Shown here piece by piece: positions 11,801 through 24,600 of a DNA stretch of 64,000 nucleotides. A program made the position numbers and the translations under genes. This DNA comes from Deuterostichococcus epilithicus (Eukaryota > Chlorophyta > Trebouxiophyceae > Prasiolales > Stichococcaceae). Where the stretch lies: the NCBI GenBank assembly GCA_033439295.1, contig JAVTLE010000003.1, forward strand, positions 1,860,001-1,924,000. The letters run 5' to 3'. Under the pieces are notes generated by a model, which was not told the origin of the DNA, searched no databases, and saw only the letters and a program-made list of their open reading frames with translations. Each line of letters starts with the position of its first letter. Position 1 is the first letter of the stretch.

Positions 11801-13257
11801 AAGACGAGGACTCGCCTGCACCCGCTGCAGCATGTCCGCTGAGATGGTGGGGTAATGTGTGTACGCCGCCACGCGCGTGCCGGCCAGCCTGGCCAGCGGG
11901 TACGTAAAGGCCCACCCAGTAGTGTCCACGAACGTCTGTGCGAGCTCCGAGCGCCGTCAGCATTCATCACTGAGGACTGACGCCGCCGTTCGCAGCTGCC
12001 ATGGTGCAACCCAGCACCTGGCAGAGCGGCCCCTGCCTTGCCTGGCCCAGCGTCATACGGACGCAATGTCGCCGATGGAAGGGTCCTGTCCAGGCGAACG
12101 CATGCAGCGAGCATGCACTGAGGCAGACCACGCACCGCCGGCACAAACTGCTGCAGCGCCTCGAAGCCGAGGCGCACCGAGCCCACCGCCTGCCGCACCA
12201 ACGTCCAGCTGGGGTAGTTGGCTGCCTCCAGCAGCGACCGCCGCTTCAGGTCCACTACCTGCAGCAGTAATGTGTCATGTGCATTGGCGGGGGGACAGGA
12301 CACCACCACGGCCGGCGTGAGGAGAGCGGAGGTCCTTGGTGGATTGGATGGCTCGATCGTCAGTGCCTTACTCTAGTCCCTGGGGGATACAGATGCTGCA
12401 CGAACAGGACTTGGCTGTTCAAGTCACCTTGAAGTCGTGTTTCAGCATGATGCTGAATGCCTGGAACACGTTGTCTGCCAGCTGCGCTGCTGTCAGGCCG
12501 TCGCCGGAGTATATCACGACCTGTGCAGATATGAACGGTGTCAAGGCTGGACGCGTCAGGATGACTACGGCGTTCCGGGCATCTGAACGCCGTGCGGCAT
12601 GCAAAGCTGCTCCGTAATGCAAAGCTGTTCCACCTGCCGTGTTGGCCACGCCTCCTGCACCGCTGCCACTGCGCACCTGCAACTCATGAAACAGATGCCT
12701 TGGCATGTCGTAGGTACAGTTACTCTGCTGCTGGTTGCCGAAAACGCTTATGGTGGTCAGCACCTAGTGCAAAAGCCAATGCAGGCAGCGCTCACCAGAG
12801 GACACGCTCGCCGCCGCCGCCAGCATTTGCATATGGATGGAAAAACGCAATGCTCCCCTGCGCACGTTACGACGTGATTGGTTGGAGCTTGAGAGGACAT
12901 CAAACATGTCCAGCGTGGAGCTCGAGAGGACATCCAGCATGTTCAGTCTGACGGTTTTATGCAATTGCTCGTAAATAACACCACTATTGCTGCCGCAACG
13001 CCGCACCTTGGTCCGCTTTGGCAGCACTGTCCAAAGCCAAACACGCAGCAATACGAGCGATGTGTAAACCAGTATCACAGTCCAGACGAGCGTGCGGAAC
13101 AGCAAATCCTGCGCAGACGCACGTAGTCCAAGATGGGATGATGGGATTGGTGCGGCGGCGTATGACAGCGTCTGTGTCAAGCAGCAGAACTCACCACGCC
13201 ACCCACTGCGACGACCAGCGCGAGCACGCAGGCCGGAGCGTAAAGGCTGAGCTGCAT
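8897..13257 (-). CDS. ALG11: ALG11: GDP-Man:Man3GlcNAc2-PP-dolichol alpha-1,2-mannosyltransferase
   Basis: Adds the fourth and fifth mannoses to the lipid-linked oligosaccharide on the cytosolic face of the ER. Thirteen exons (minus): 13195-13257, 13007-13108, 12796-12857, 12634-12676, 12428-12520, 12136-12258, 11816-11935, 11496-11618, 11012-11173, 10206-10751, 9658-9748, 9261-9356, 8897-9072; phases close, about 599 residues. Landmarks in order: hydrophobic N-terminal segments ([11 protein letters not shown]); [18 protein letters not shown], the glycine-rich donor loop; [83 protein letters not shown] (retaining GT4-type acidic region); [13 protein letters not shown]. It is longer than usual because exon 10 carries roughly 95-100 extra low-complexity residues between the FRPEK and GSCRN motifs. 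The exon 7 donor is GC (CAG|GCGAGT, at 11815), which keeps a gapless match to the family. Confidence 0.95.
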
Positions 13258-14013
13258 TGCGCTACGTCATAAGGCGGACAAGGTGTCGAAGTGGTGGAAA
13301 TGACTGTCGTACTGGGTGCAACATGCGGGTGGCAGAAGCAGGCGTGATCGTTTTGGAGGAGGGGACAGGCGTGCACTGGAGCACCAAGAAGCAAGCTTGT
13401 CTGTTCTATGCAAATGCGGTGCATCTAAAGGTCCTCGGCAGTGGGCCGGGTCAAAGCCCTTCTGTTGCTCAGTACGGTTTTCAAATCATGCAGCCCGCAA
13501 CAAAACATCTGACCAGGTTGCACATCATGAAGCAGCACAAGAGCAATGCAGCAGAGCTCGTCTGACACGCGTGACCGAAGCAACTACAAGACGCTAACGA
13601 TCTGCCGTTGCCTCAAATTCCTGTCAGTGGTTTCCGGCATCCGCCTTGCAAGCCCAGCTTCTCACAGATTCGTCCATTTGCTGTCCATCACTAGACAGCA
13701 AGAGACACTCTGGGGACTCTTTACTGCTCTGAGTAGCCCAGGTACTCGGTCTGCAGGTCAAAGCTGCTGCATCAAGGTAACATGTGTGCCATTGACGTGA
13801 TTCAAGATGGGCCTTCATGATCAGGTGATCCGTCAGTCTCTCTAGCAACGCTTTCTCAACCTTGCAGGGTACCTCAATGGTCCTGCGGCAAGGGGCGCCG
13901 AGATGCAGAGTTGGAGGCGCCGCTGACATTCTCCCAAACCGCGCCGCGGGTTCACACACGCTCGAGCAGCCTCGATAGCACACCCTGCATCAGCAACGGC
14001 GCAGGCGGCCGCC
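13258..14013. promoter_or_regulatory. Divergent promoter region, ALG11 / J-domain protein
   Basis: 756 bp separate the two start codons, which face away from each other. It should contain both promoters and 5' UTRs. I recognise no element and no coding exon. Confidence 0.5.
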
Positions 14014-17000
14014 ATGTCAGAGGAGGCCGCGGAGCAGCTGGCTCGCCGTGTGCTGGCGGCGGACGCGCGGGTGCCGACTGCCGTGCTGTTACTGGAGCGT
14101 GATGCAACGCTAGACCGCGCCCGAGCCGCGTACAAACGCCTGGCCATGTGCCTGCACCCGGACAAGAACCGTTCTGCAACCGCCGCCGAGGCCTTCCAGC
14201 GGTGCAGGTGCGCTGTGCAGGTGCTGGCTCGTCAGGCGTGCATTTTTGGGGCTGTTGAAGGAGACCACCTCAACAGAGCCACACGCTGAGCCTGGAAAAA
14301 ACCTTGGCTATGCCAGATAGCACAATGCTTGTCCCTGTGATGCTTGACCAGCCTGAAGGCTTGCAGGTTGCGAGCAGCACAGCACGCACGATTCGTCAGC
14401 CTGACAGACTCCTGCCCCGCCTGCAGCCATGCAAAGGATCAACTTGAGAAAGGGTTTGGCGGCGACGCCGCGCGGCCGCGCAGCCAGGGCAGCATGTGGG
14501 CGCACTTCACAGCCGACCGGCCGGCGCAGGCGGCGGCGCCGCCCCAAGCGCCAGCGGCAAATGGCACGGCGGGCAGTGCAGCCAGCGGCGCAGGCGGGTT
14601 GGAGGCGGCGGCACGGGCAGTGAGGCCACAAGCGCCGCCGCCTGCAGCAGCAGCAACGAGAGCGGCGTGGGCTTTTGCAGCTCCTGCCGTGCAGCATGCT
14701 GCCGCCGCCCAGAGGCACGCCGCGGCACAAGCTGCAGTGCCGAAGCAGCCACCACTCACCGCATCGGCGCCGCAGCACAGCGACAGCAGCAGCGGCGATG
14801 AGCGCGGGGACTGCGGGCTGGAGGAGTCATCGCCATCGATGCCGCTGTCTGCACGGAAAGCAGACCCCCGGCTGTCATGGAACCCAGCACCACGCGGGCA
14901 GCGCCGGCGCGCTTCCCAGCTGCTAGCGCCGCGCGCAACCGCCGGCAGCCTGCCTGGCGCCGGCGGCAGCGGCTCGCACCCGGCGACGGCCAGCCTGCCA
15001 GTAGATGCGACGCGGGCCCGCAGCGGCGGCTCCGGCGGACTGCCGCGCCGGCATGGTAGTTTGTCGGCGCCGCAGGCAGATGCCGAGTCGGACGTTTGGC
15101 CCGCAGCAGCGGACCGCCTCGGCAGCTGGACGGAGGCCATTCCGCCGTCGCCACCTGATGCGCACTGTGGCTCCCTGAGCAGTCAGGACCCACCCGCAGG
15201 CGGTCTCCGTGGCACTTGGTCGCCTGTGCATCGCCACGGCGTCGATACGGCGGCGGCGGCGGCAACAGAACGGCGACCGCCGGAGGGCTGGCTGCCGCCG
15301 CCGCGGGCGCGGCGCCTGCCTCCAGCAACTGGAGGCCATGCATTTTCCGATGCCGCCAGCGACGCGCCCTGCAGCCCCATCCTGTGCAGCCCGCCAGGCG
15401 ACTCCCAGACCTGGAGCCCCATCAGCGATGGCGGCGTGCGGAACAGTCGAGGGCCTGTCATGCGCGGCGACAGGAATGTGTATGCGGCGGTCATGCTGAG
15501 CGGGAGCAACTCCAAGGGCGAGCGGCCAGCCGGCGAGCTGACGGCGCACTTCACCACGGATGAAGACGAGGCGCCACTGGCAGAGTTTCACTGGGCTAGC
15601 CAGGCGCGCAGCTCGTTGTCGCAGCCGCCGCTGCCGGCGGCATCGCAGCAGGCGGAGCCGACGCATGTGCGAGGCGGCCGGCTGGGCCGGCGGCGGCGAA
15701 GCAGCGTCAGTGACGCGTCAGCACCGCGGCGACGGGACAGCCTCGCAGACAGCAGCGCTGGTGGGCGGGCACCAAATGGCCGGGCGGGCTGGCTCACCGA
15801 CGAGCATCAGCAGTGCGTCTCAATTCTCGAATCTTGTGAGCCAGTTCCCACAAGGCTGGCTGCTGCACCGCTATCGGATCGGCCGATGTCGGGATTCAAT
15901 CTTGCAGCAGGCATCTGAACCTGTCTAGGTGATCTAAGACTGGCCCCTGACAAGGTTGTCCGATTCAGAACATCATGTCACTGCGACTCAAGGCACCGGG
16001 CCCTTCTGCGGTGCAGCGTGCACTACACGGTGACTCTTTACGAGCCAACTGGCCCGCGGCAGCAGCCGCTGCGACGCAGCCTCAGCCCAGTGCGCAGCAG
16101 CGACGGCGGCGACGTTGACGATTGGCGGCACGCGGCGGCGATGCCAGAAGACCGAAGGAGCAGCTGTTCGCAGCTGTGGCCGGCCAGCCCCGCCGCCAGC
16201 AGAGCCAGGCATGCGAACCCTGTGCCAGCATAGGTGGACCTGGAATAGGTTACTGAATTGCTGTGCTGCAACAAGCGGCTGTTAGATTACATGTCAGCCT
16301 GCCCGACTGGATGTCACTCTGAGTCAGCGGCTTCGCCCATCTTCAATTTCAGTTTTGAATTCTCTGAAGGTGGGCCGAGGGCCCGAGGCAGCGAGCGGTG
16401 CCGGCCGCCTTCCCGCGCGGCGGCAGCTGGCTCACGGGCGCCGGCGGTGGAGACAGCTCCACTGCAGGTNCCGCGGCCACGGCAGGCCGCCGACCCGGGG
16501 GCAGCGGCAGCAGCAGCCCAGACGCGCCCCGGCGGCGGCGGAAGCGGGTGCTGGCGCTGGAGTCTGACAGCGACGGCGAGGTGCCAGACCCGTCGCCAGA
16601 GGACGCGGCCGCCGGCGCGCCCGCCGCGGCGCTTCAGCAGGCGAGGCGACCCTTCCAGATGCGTGCGCATGTCAGGCCCAGTCGATGTGTTGTCAGGGCC
16701 TGCTGATGACAGGGCTCCAGCAGTGCCAGTGTAACACGGGGTATAAACTGCGCAACGTGCAAGGGCTTGCTGGAGGAATCTTTGCGACCATACAGTCATT
16801 GCTCCGATAGATTGACCAGACGCTGTTGCTTGGCGTGTGTAGGAAGCGCAGTGGCCTGAGAACGCTGCTTGGGCGGCCAATCGACCGTCGGTGTCAACCG
16901 CGGCGTTGCGGCAGCGTGTACTCGGCGGCGGCAGCGCCGCCCCGCGCCAAGGCTGGTCGCACGCTTTCCAGGTGGGGATCCGACGGGACGTTGGCGGCTC

Positions 17001-17316
17001 TCCTCTTGCTGGGACAACCCCACGTTCATTAGCTGCAGGGTTCTCGAGGAAGTGCTGCACTGGGAGTGGATGTGGCAGGAAGGAGCTGGAAAAGGGAAGG
17101 AGTAGAGGAAAAGAGCTGATCTCCCAAGGTTCACCGACGACAAACCTGCAATTGCAGGCGGCGGAAGCGGCAGTGGACGAGCGGCAGGCGGCGATGCGGC
17201 TGGAGACTGCCGCGGTGGCGAAGGCAGCGGTGGGAAAGGCCAAGAAGCGAGTGCTGGCCCGCTTGCACGGCACGAAGAAGGGTGGGAGTCGGGGAAGGGG
17301 GAGGGCGCGGAGGTAG
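14014..17316 (+). CDS. J-domain protein with long disordered Ala/Pro/Ser/Arg-rich tail
   Basis: Six phase-consistent exons: 14014-14207, 14427-15812, 16017-16221, 16392-16670, 16843-16971, 17158-17316; about 783 residues. The N-terminus is a J-domain: YKRLAMCLHPDKNR holds the HPD tripeptide at residues 48-50, so it can in principle stimulate Hsp70 ATPase; helix IV runs over the first splice (AEAFQRC then SHAKDQLEK). After it comes about 700 residues with no domain I recognise: Ala/Pro runs, RRSLSPVRSSDGGDVDDW, the acidic ESDSDGEVPDPSPED next to a basic RRRRKR block (possible nuclear signal), and a predicted coiled stretch (AAEAAVDERQAAMRLETA) ending in a Lys/Arg/Gly tail GGSRGRGRARR. This suggests a nuclear or RNA-associated co-chaperone, but that is inference. 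Base 16470 is N, giving one unknown residue. Exons 3-5 rest on frame and phase only. Confidence 0.65.
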
Positions 17317-18675
17317 CAGGGTGAGGCCGTAAGAGGGAAACCCAGATACTGAATTGAAGTGGGTGTGTGCAAAGGTGCAGAGGTTTTATGTCCGAGGTCG
17401 ACTACATTGTATTTACAGATCTGAACCATCAGCAGGCCCAATGCGATGCGATGCATGCAACGACCTTTTCCTGATCAAATTCCTGCTCACGTGTATGCCG
17501 CAACCGATGCTCAAACATATGCTGGAGACAACATGATTCCCTCAAACGCACGAAGATCGCACGCCAACAGGAAGAAACACCAGGAGTGTCCCCTTGCTGC
17601 CTGCTGCGTGTAGTTGTTCAACGAAAGACACCAGCAAACAGAGCCGACACCTACCTTCTAGTCCTGGCTACACATCCGATCAAACTGATGTTGATGCCCA
17701 TATTTGCTGCTAAATCATGCGACCGCAACCAACTGGCGGCAATACCTCCAGGCAAGTGCCTGGCCGCCACAGCCACCATGCAGATCACCAAACCAAAGCT
17801 CTGCAAGCTGGGGTGCTGCATAGCGCTGCCAGTAGCACTGAATCAAATGCAGTCTCTTCATTCGCCGGATGCACCCCACCACTGCCGCGCTGATTTCGCC
17901 CAAGTAACCTAGAATTCTGCCGCCAGCAGGCACTGCCGACCCAACTGCTCCCCCACTGCTTCATTTCTTATTTCGAGCTTGAGGATTGCGGTGTCGCTCC
18001 AGCGTCAACGATCTCGCTGGAATGACAAGGAACTGGAATGCGCCGCGGCACGGGAGTAGCGGCCGCTGCATTATTCTTCCATGGGATGTCCATCAAATTG
18101 ACCGCCTCCGAAAGCAACTGCTGGTGTGGCTTCACGGGCGATGTCGCATTGCTTGGTGTTGATGCGCGGGCAGGTCTGGCCACTAGGGTGGAGCGCGAAC
18201 GACGGCTGCGTCAGGCATGGCCGCCCTGTAGACAGGGTGGTGTCAGTTTAGACCAAGTGCGTAGTTGGCATGTAAATGGCTTCTTTTCTCCTGCTCGCAC
18301 TGAGCAGGAGTGCTGTATGCATTCAGGAAAGCGATGTCATTCATGCATTAAGCTGTTGTGGCTCGATCAGGTGTTCACTCACCCAATCACCGAAGGTTCC
18401 CTTCATCGAGCTTGCATCACTGCGGCAGAGACGGCGTGGCAGCGGCCCCCAGCTGCGTCACGCTTGCTGTCGAAGTCGCCACTGCGGTTGCGAGAGGAAG
18501 AGCAATCAGGGCACAGCGCCCTAAGGATGCTTCGCATCATCTGGAGCAACTGCTGGTGCCAAAAACCCTGTGCGGTGTGTGGGAATGCATGGCACTTGCA
18601 CCTGACCCACTCCCTCCACACACACCAGGCGATTGTACAGGAGCTGGGACCTCTGGAATTGTGCACCCTGCAGTT
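17317..18675. other. Convergent intergenic region, 1.36 kb
   Basis: Lies between the stop of the J-domain gene (plus) and the stop of the PPR-SMR gene (minus), so it should hold both 3' UTRs. The plus-strand 364-codon frame at 18038-19132 overlaps the PPR-SMR last exon on the other strand and is a shadow. Nothing else is recognised. Confidence 0.5.
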
Positions 18676-21600
18676 TCAAACAGTGCCCAGTCCCCGGATT
18701 CGAGGTAGCAGTGCTGCGAAACATGTGCGAAGGGAGACACGAGGCGGACTTGTTTGGGTCATACCAGAGTCGCCACCGCCGCCACCGTTGGCCTCTGCCG
18801 CCCACGCCGGCAGCCAGGCGGCCAGCTCCGCCGCCGGCAGCAGCAGCGCGGCGCCGTCCCCCTCTGCCGCCGCGGCGCGGAAGGCCAGCGGCGGCACGTG
18901 GGGCGGCATCGCGCCCGCCATGCCTGACGGCAGCGCGGCAGCGTCGCCCGACAGCAGGGCCTTGACCGCCACCTGCACCCCGTCCGCAGCGTTCCAGCCT
19001 GCAACGAAAAAGGGTGCAGATCTTCGCACCCGCCTACATGCCAGAAACCCTGCATCACGATACCAGTCAGCTAGCCAGCAATGGGACGGTTCTGCATGTG
19101 CAGAAGTTCGGCTTGGGAAGCCCAACATCTAGGTCCTTTCAGCGTCCCCTGCAAGGTTGCCAGCAAATGCCAGCAACCCTAGCAGGGGACGCTGGAAGGA
19201 TCTAGATGTTCAAGCTGCAGCCTGTTCGGCTATCTCGGCAAAGAACCAGGCCATGCACATCTGCCGTTGGAAGGCGAGGTGCACCTGTGACGATGCGGCC
19301 GGGCTTCAGTTGGCCGGGCGGCAGCAGCGCAGCGCGCGACAGCCAGGCCACCAGAATAACCAGCGCTCGCTGCAGGCTGCACCCCTGCAGGTCCACCGTC
19401 AGGCCGCCTGCATAGAAAGCAATTTTTTTTGGCCTGTGGAACCGCATCAGCAGGGGTTGTCAACTAATTGCGGATCGCAACAATGGTCACATAAATGCTA
19501 CAGGCTGCGCAGTCGACAGACGATGTAGCCAAGGAGGGGGTCATGCCGGGGGCAGCGCACAGCAGATGTGAAGTGCATTATGAGGCCGCGCAGAGGAGCA
19601 TGCCATGGGTACGACCGTGGAGCGTCTGCAGATGCACGAAGCCTTTCCTGAAATGCCGTCTCACTGTCGACTGTGCCTGCCGAAGAGATCGGCAGGAAGG
19701 GCAAACCGGAATGCAAGGCGGACCTTCCAGCTCCGGCGCAGGCGGCAGCGAGTAGTGACGGAAGATGCCGGCGTCGTGTGCGTCGCCGCACAGGACAGCG
19801 GCCGCGGCGTAGGCGCCGCCGTCTATCATGGCATCCACCGCGGTGCGGTAGGTCAGGGCGTCCGGCGCCGCGGAGTGGCCCTGATCAACGCCATGTCAAT
19901 TGAAATTACGTTGCTTGCTGCCGTTTGTCCTTGCGGAGTGGCCCTGGAAGGCCAAGGAGTGAAGCCACCAGTTCGGTGCAGAAAAGCTGGATCGTCTGGC
20001 AATAGCACCCGAAGCTGCTGCAGTACCAGGACCTCGGAGGTAGAGATGTCACAGAGCCGCCGTCCAGTGTGCAAGCACGTCCTTGCTGTTGAGCTACGGA
20101 GGTGTTGCATGCCGGAATAATGTTGCCTATATATTTCGGCAGCATCATGCCAGCATTTGTAGTTCTGCAATTCAGGCCTGTGAGCTCCGGCGAGCGCAGC
20201 AGGAGCAGAACCTGGGCAGTCGAGCAGGAGACGCACAGGAGGCGGGCCACAGCACACCCATGATATGCCATTTCTGATGTCGCACCGTCTTCATGTGCTG
20301 GACGAAGGACAGGATGAGGTCGGGCTGGCTGCCGGCGCGGAGCGCGGTCACCACACTGTTCAGCATCCCGGTGTCTGGCGCCACGCCACACTCCTCCATG
20401 CGCTGCAGCAGATATGTAGCAGTGCATCGCATCACGGCACTCCACGGCACTCAATAGCGCTCCGAGCAGTGCGTGGCCTCCACGGCACTTCATGTCGGAT
20501 GCGGTTCGTGACTCCCCTCCAAACTTGAAACTTTTGAATAAGTTTGTAGGGCTAGTGATGAATCCTATCGGAACCGGAGTGCCGTGCCTGAGCAAGATCC
20601 ATGATGGTGGTTATACATGCATGAGGAACGTGCAGCTGCTTGTATCCCACTCATGCCAGTGGACTGCTGCGACTCGCTGCCAGCCTTGGCAACACTCTTC
20701 CAAGGTCAGAGCTGCAGTATGATTATCAATGTTGACACACATCGTTTTCACACCATCAGAAGACTCAGCCAGCGTACATGAAACACGGATCCAGGAGGCT
20801 CGAAAACACCCACCAAAGCGAGCTCCACGGCGCGGCGCCAGTCGCCGGCGGCCTCGCAGGCGGACACCAGCACGTGCCACAGCGCCGGCGGCGACACCCG
20901 CCCGCCGGCGGCGGGGCGGCTAGCGCGTCGACGACTGCGCGCGCTGCCTCGGCGTGGCTGCCGCCCCGCAGCGCGCTCAGCAGCGCCGCGGCAGTCGGAG
21001 CCTCCACCTCCACCTGGGCAGGAGGTCATATGTAGGGTTGATGCTCAACACCCTTGCACACGAGCATGCACCAGCTGACAGCCTGACCCATCCCTCCTGA
21101 CGCGCCCGCTGGCAGGGCAGCCATTCTGCCTGTCTGTGCAATTGTCCACGCGGATGATTTGCAGGCAGTCAGCACCGAGTCCTGATTTGGCACGCCCAAG
21201 GGCATATGCTGGTGTCGGAAGCTCCCCTGACTGACTTGCCTTCCAACGACTCGGTACCGAGCCTCCATGCACAGGCGCAGGCGCACATGCCATTGGAAGG
21301 CAGGCCTGCACAACGGCATTGCAAGGGCCTGCCGGAGGATGTTTTCATATTTGTTATCAGATGATAGTACTTGAAACTTGAGCCGGCAATGCTGCAAAAG
21401 TGCACCTGGAAGGCGCGCATGTTGTTGAAGGCCTGCACGGCGGTGTCGCAGGCGCCTGCGCCCGCCGCGGCCACGACCAGGGCGTTGGCTGCGTCCGGCT
21501 CGATCGCGGCGCGGGCGGCAGTTAGCACCGCGCAGCCGCGGCCCATCTGCCCAGCCGCCGCGCAGGCGCGCACCGCCGCCGAGGCAACGGCAGCGTCAGT

Positions 21601-24600
21601 CGCAAAGCCCTGCGGTTTGTTGCGGGTGCACAGTGGCAATGTATGCACAAGTCGCTGAGAGGGACCCAGGTCGCACATGTGGTTCGTGACATGCTTGTCA
21701 CCTGGTGTGTTCAAAGGATACAAAAGGTGTGCAAGACGACCTTGCAGGCCTTCCAGCAAGGTCGTGTTTTGCCTTTACATGCTTTGAACGACTCAATCCT
21801 CCATAGTCATATGTTTCGGGCGGCCGTAGCCTCAAAAGATGCTGAGGACCTGCTGCCATTTGCTGCGATGTGCAGGTTGATACACATCGCGAAACGCGTT
21901 AAAACTTTTTTGTCCCTCACCCGGGCGGCCATGACCTCGAAGATGCTGATGGCTTGCTGCCAGTCGCCTGCGCGCTCCAGGACGCCCGCGAGGGCGCGGA
22001 AGGCGGAAGCGTCAAGGCCCGGGCCGGGGGCCGCCAGCGCGGCGCGGAAGACGGCGACCGCCTCTGCCGCCATTGCGGCGCGGTCGGCCGCCGGCACGGT
22101 GGGGGCAGTCGACGCCAGGGAGATGGCTTCCAGCACGCAGCGGAAGCTGGCCGCGTTGCGCCCGCCAGTCATCTGCAGAGGTAGCAGGGGCCAAAAGTTC
22201 ATTTCAGGTGTGCATGTCTTGCCGCCAGCAATTCAGTGTTCGAGCTACCTTGCTGACTTCAGCACGCACATGAAGCTGGCCGCTTTGCGGAAGCCCAGAC
22301 ATTGACAGGCAGAAAGTGTCTTTCATCGGGAAGCTTGATGAACTCTCAACAACATGCCTATGACCTCAGGCGCCCAGCCCAGTCGGGCTGCAGGGAGCGA
22401 GCAACTTCGACATTTGCCCCATATGCACTGCTCCTTCGAACCACCCTGAGTAAAAGTGAGAAGTAACACGGTGGTGGCGCGATCCCCGACATCACACCTG
22501 GCGCAGCGCCGACAGCGCATCCAGCCAGGCGCCCTGCGCTGCCAGGCTGGCCAGCAGCGTGTTCCAGGTTGCCAGGTTCGGCGCCAGCCCGCGGCCGACC
22601 ACCTCCTCAAACACCTCCCGCACCTGTGGGGCAGCCAGAATGATGTCTGTTGTGTTTCGTATCTTGCGTCTTCCTGTCTCGCATTCGAGCCGTGGTGCAA
22701 CTAACGTCTGAAGGGCACAATTGAATCGAATGAACCTGCGCATGACCGCAGATTTCCTTTCAAGTTTACATGCATGCTTTCCAGCTTGGAGCCAAGGACG
22801 GAGCCAGCACTCGAGTAGTACCAAAAAAAGTAGAACAAGAAGCAAACTCCAAAGCTGGGGTTTCGAGAGTTTGAATACCTTGTGATACTGGCCTGCGTGC
22901 AGGTGGTTGGACATCAGCGCATTGACCGCCGCCAGTGACGGGTGCTGCGAGCCGCCGGCCGCCCCGATCTCGCCGCCGCTGCCGCCGCCGCCGCGCGCCG
23001 CCATAAGACCGCCCCCGGCGAACGCGCCGCCGCCGGCGACGAAGTCGTCGCCCCCGCCAGGGCCGCCACCGTCGGGGCCGCCGCCAAAGCCGCGCGGCGG
23101 GCGCCAGGCGTTGCCGCGGGCCAGTGCGCCAACGACCGCATTCATGCATGTGGAGTTGGCTTCCAGGCCACTGCCCTCCAGCCAGCCCCATGCCTGTGAT
23201 GATACGAGCTTTCGTCATGGGTCACTTTTCTGTTTGATTAGTGCTAAGCCACTGTGGGTGCGCGCCCGCAGCAATAACTGGTAACCCAAGTCAGCCTATC
23301 GAGCTCGATGCTTGAGGAGTTGGCCTGGACAGATGAGTAGGCACCTTCCTGTGAAGCTGCATGCGCTGCATGGCACTCCCACACGCACAAGCACAAGCAG
23401 CATGGCGGGCGGCAGCTGCTTGCGCCACTGGCAGGGGTGACGACTCGACTGGCCACAGAAACCAACAACAGGCGAACAGGAGGTGATGAGAAGCGCACGA
23501 TCTGGACAGCGTCGAGGTCGCCGGCGTCGCTGGCAGCGGTGATGAGGGTGCCGAAGGTGGCGATGCTGGGCCGCACACCCCGGTGCACCATCGCCTGATA
23601 CACCTGCAGCGCATTTCTTAGCTGCTGCTGAGTAAACGGCAGCCACAACAGACTTGCTTCTGTTAGCCAGCAGCTGGCGTGCCCTCACAAGTGCCACAAC
23701 GTCGGGGTGTGAGCATTGGAGGCAAGGCCAGACGAACGCACACTCACAGAGCTGATTCGGCCCTGTCCCGAGACTCAGAAAGGTCCTGGCGCCCAGGCGC
23801 AGTGCTGAAGCGCTGCGCCTGGGCGGTCCAGAGTACCGGAACGATGCAGACATGCCACCAGGGCACCCGTCGTGGTTCATGGGCAGGCACCTCGGAGCGC
23901 ACACGCAGGGAAAGGGCATTTTTGTTTTCTGGTAGTTACCTGCAGCGCAGTGGCGATCTGGCCGGCGGAGCCGCAGGCCTTGAGGGCGGCGTTGTAGGAC
24001 ACAGTGTCAGGTGCCAGCTCGCCGCCCGCCTCCCACATCGCGCCCAGCAGCACCAGCGCCTGCGGCCAGAGTAAAACAATATGTGGAAGCTGCTTCGAAT
24101 GGACTGCTTACTGTTGCTTGCAGACCGGCTGACTCGGAGGGACTACCACTTTGCGCTTATTTGATGTGTGGAGCAGCTCCTTTGGCTGCTGCGCCTGCTG
24201 GCCTTGATGTTCAACGTGTCGCAATACTGCTGCTGACCACATCATGATGTGCACAGTGTGGGGCTGCTGCTGGGGCACACCTTGGCCCACTGGGGGTGTC
24301 GGGCGCGAGCGTAGGCGGCCAGCAGCGCGTTGCAGCACACACGGTTGGGCGCGACCCGCAGCGTGCGCCGCAGCCGGATGGTCAGCCCCGCTGGCGGCGC
24401 CGCCTCCTGCTAATACATGTGGGCAACGCCGTTCAATTGATCCGATTGCACTGTCGCAAGCCGCGACCTCCGCCCTGCTACCCCAAAGGCAATGCCATTT
24501 CTGCGAGCTGGCTGCGACTGCAGCTGCATGTCCTGGGTTCGGCCCAAGGGCCGCCATGAGCGCTCACCCTCCGTCTGTGGCCAAGTGAAGGCTCCTAGCG

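Noticed and set aside
14439-15140. 233-codon minus-strand open frame
   Set aside because: Antisense shadow of the large exon of the J-domain gene; GC-rich low-complexity DNA opens several frames.
18038-19132. 364-codon plus-strand open frame
   Set aside because: It has no motif and its right part is the antisense of the last PPR-SMR exon, which is well supported.
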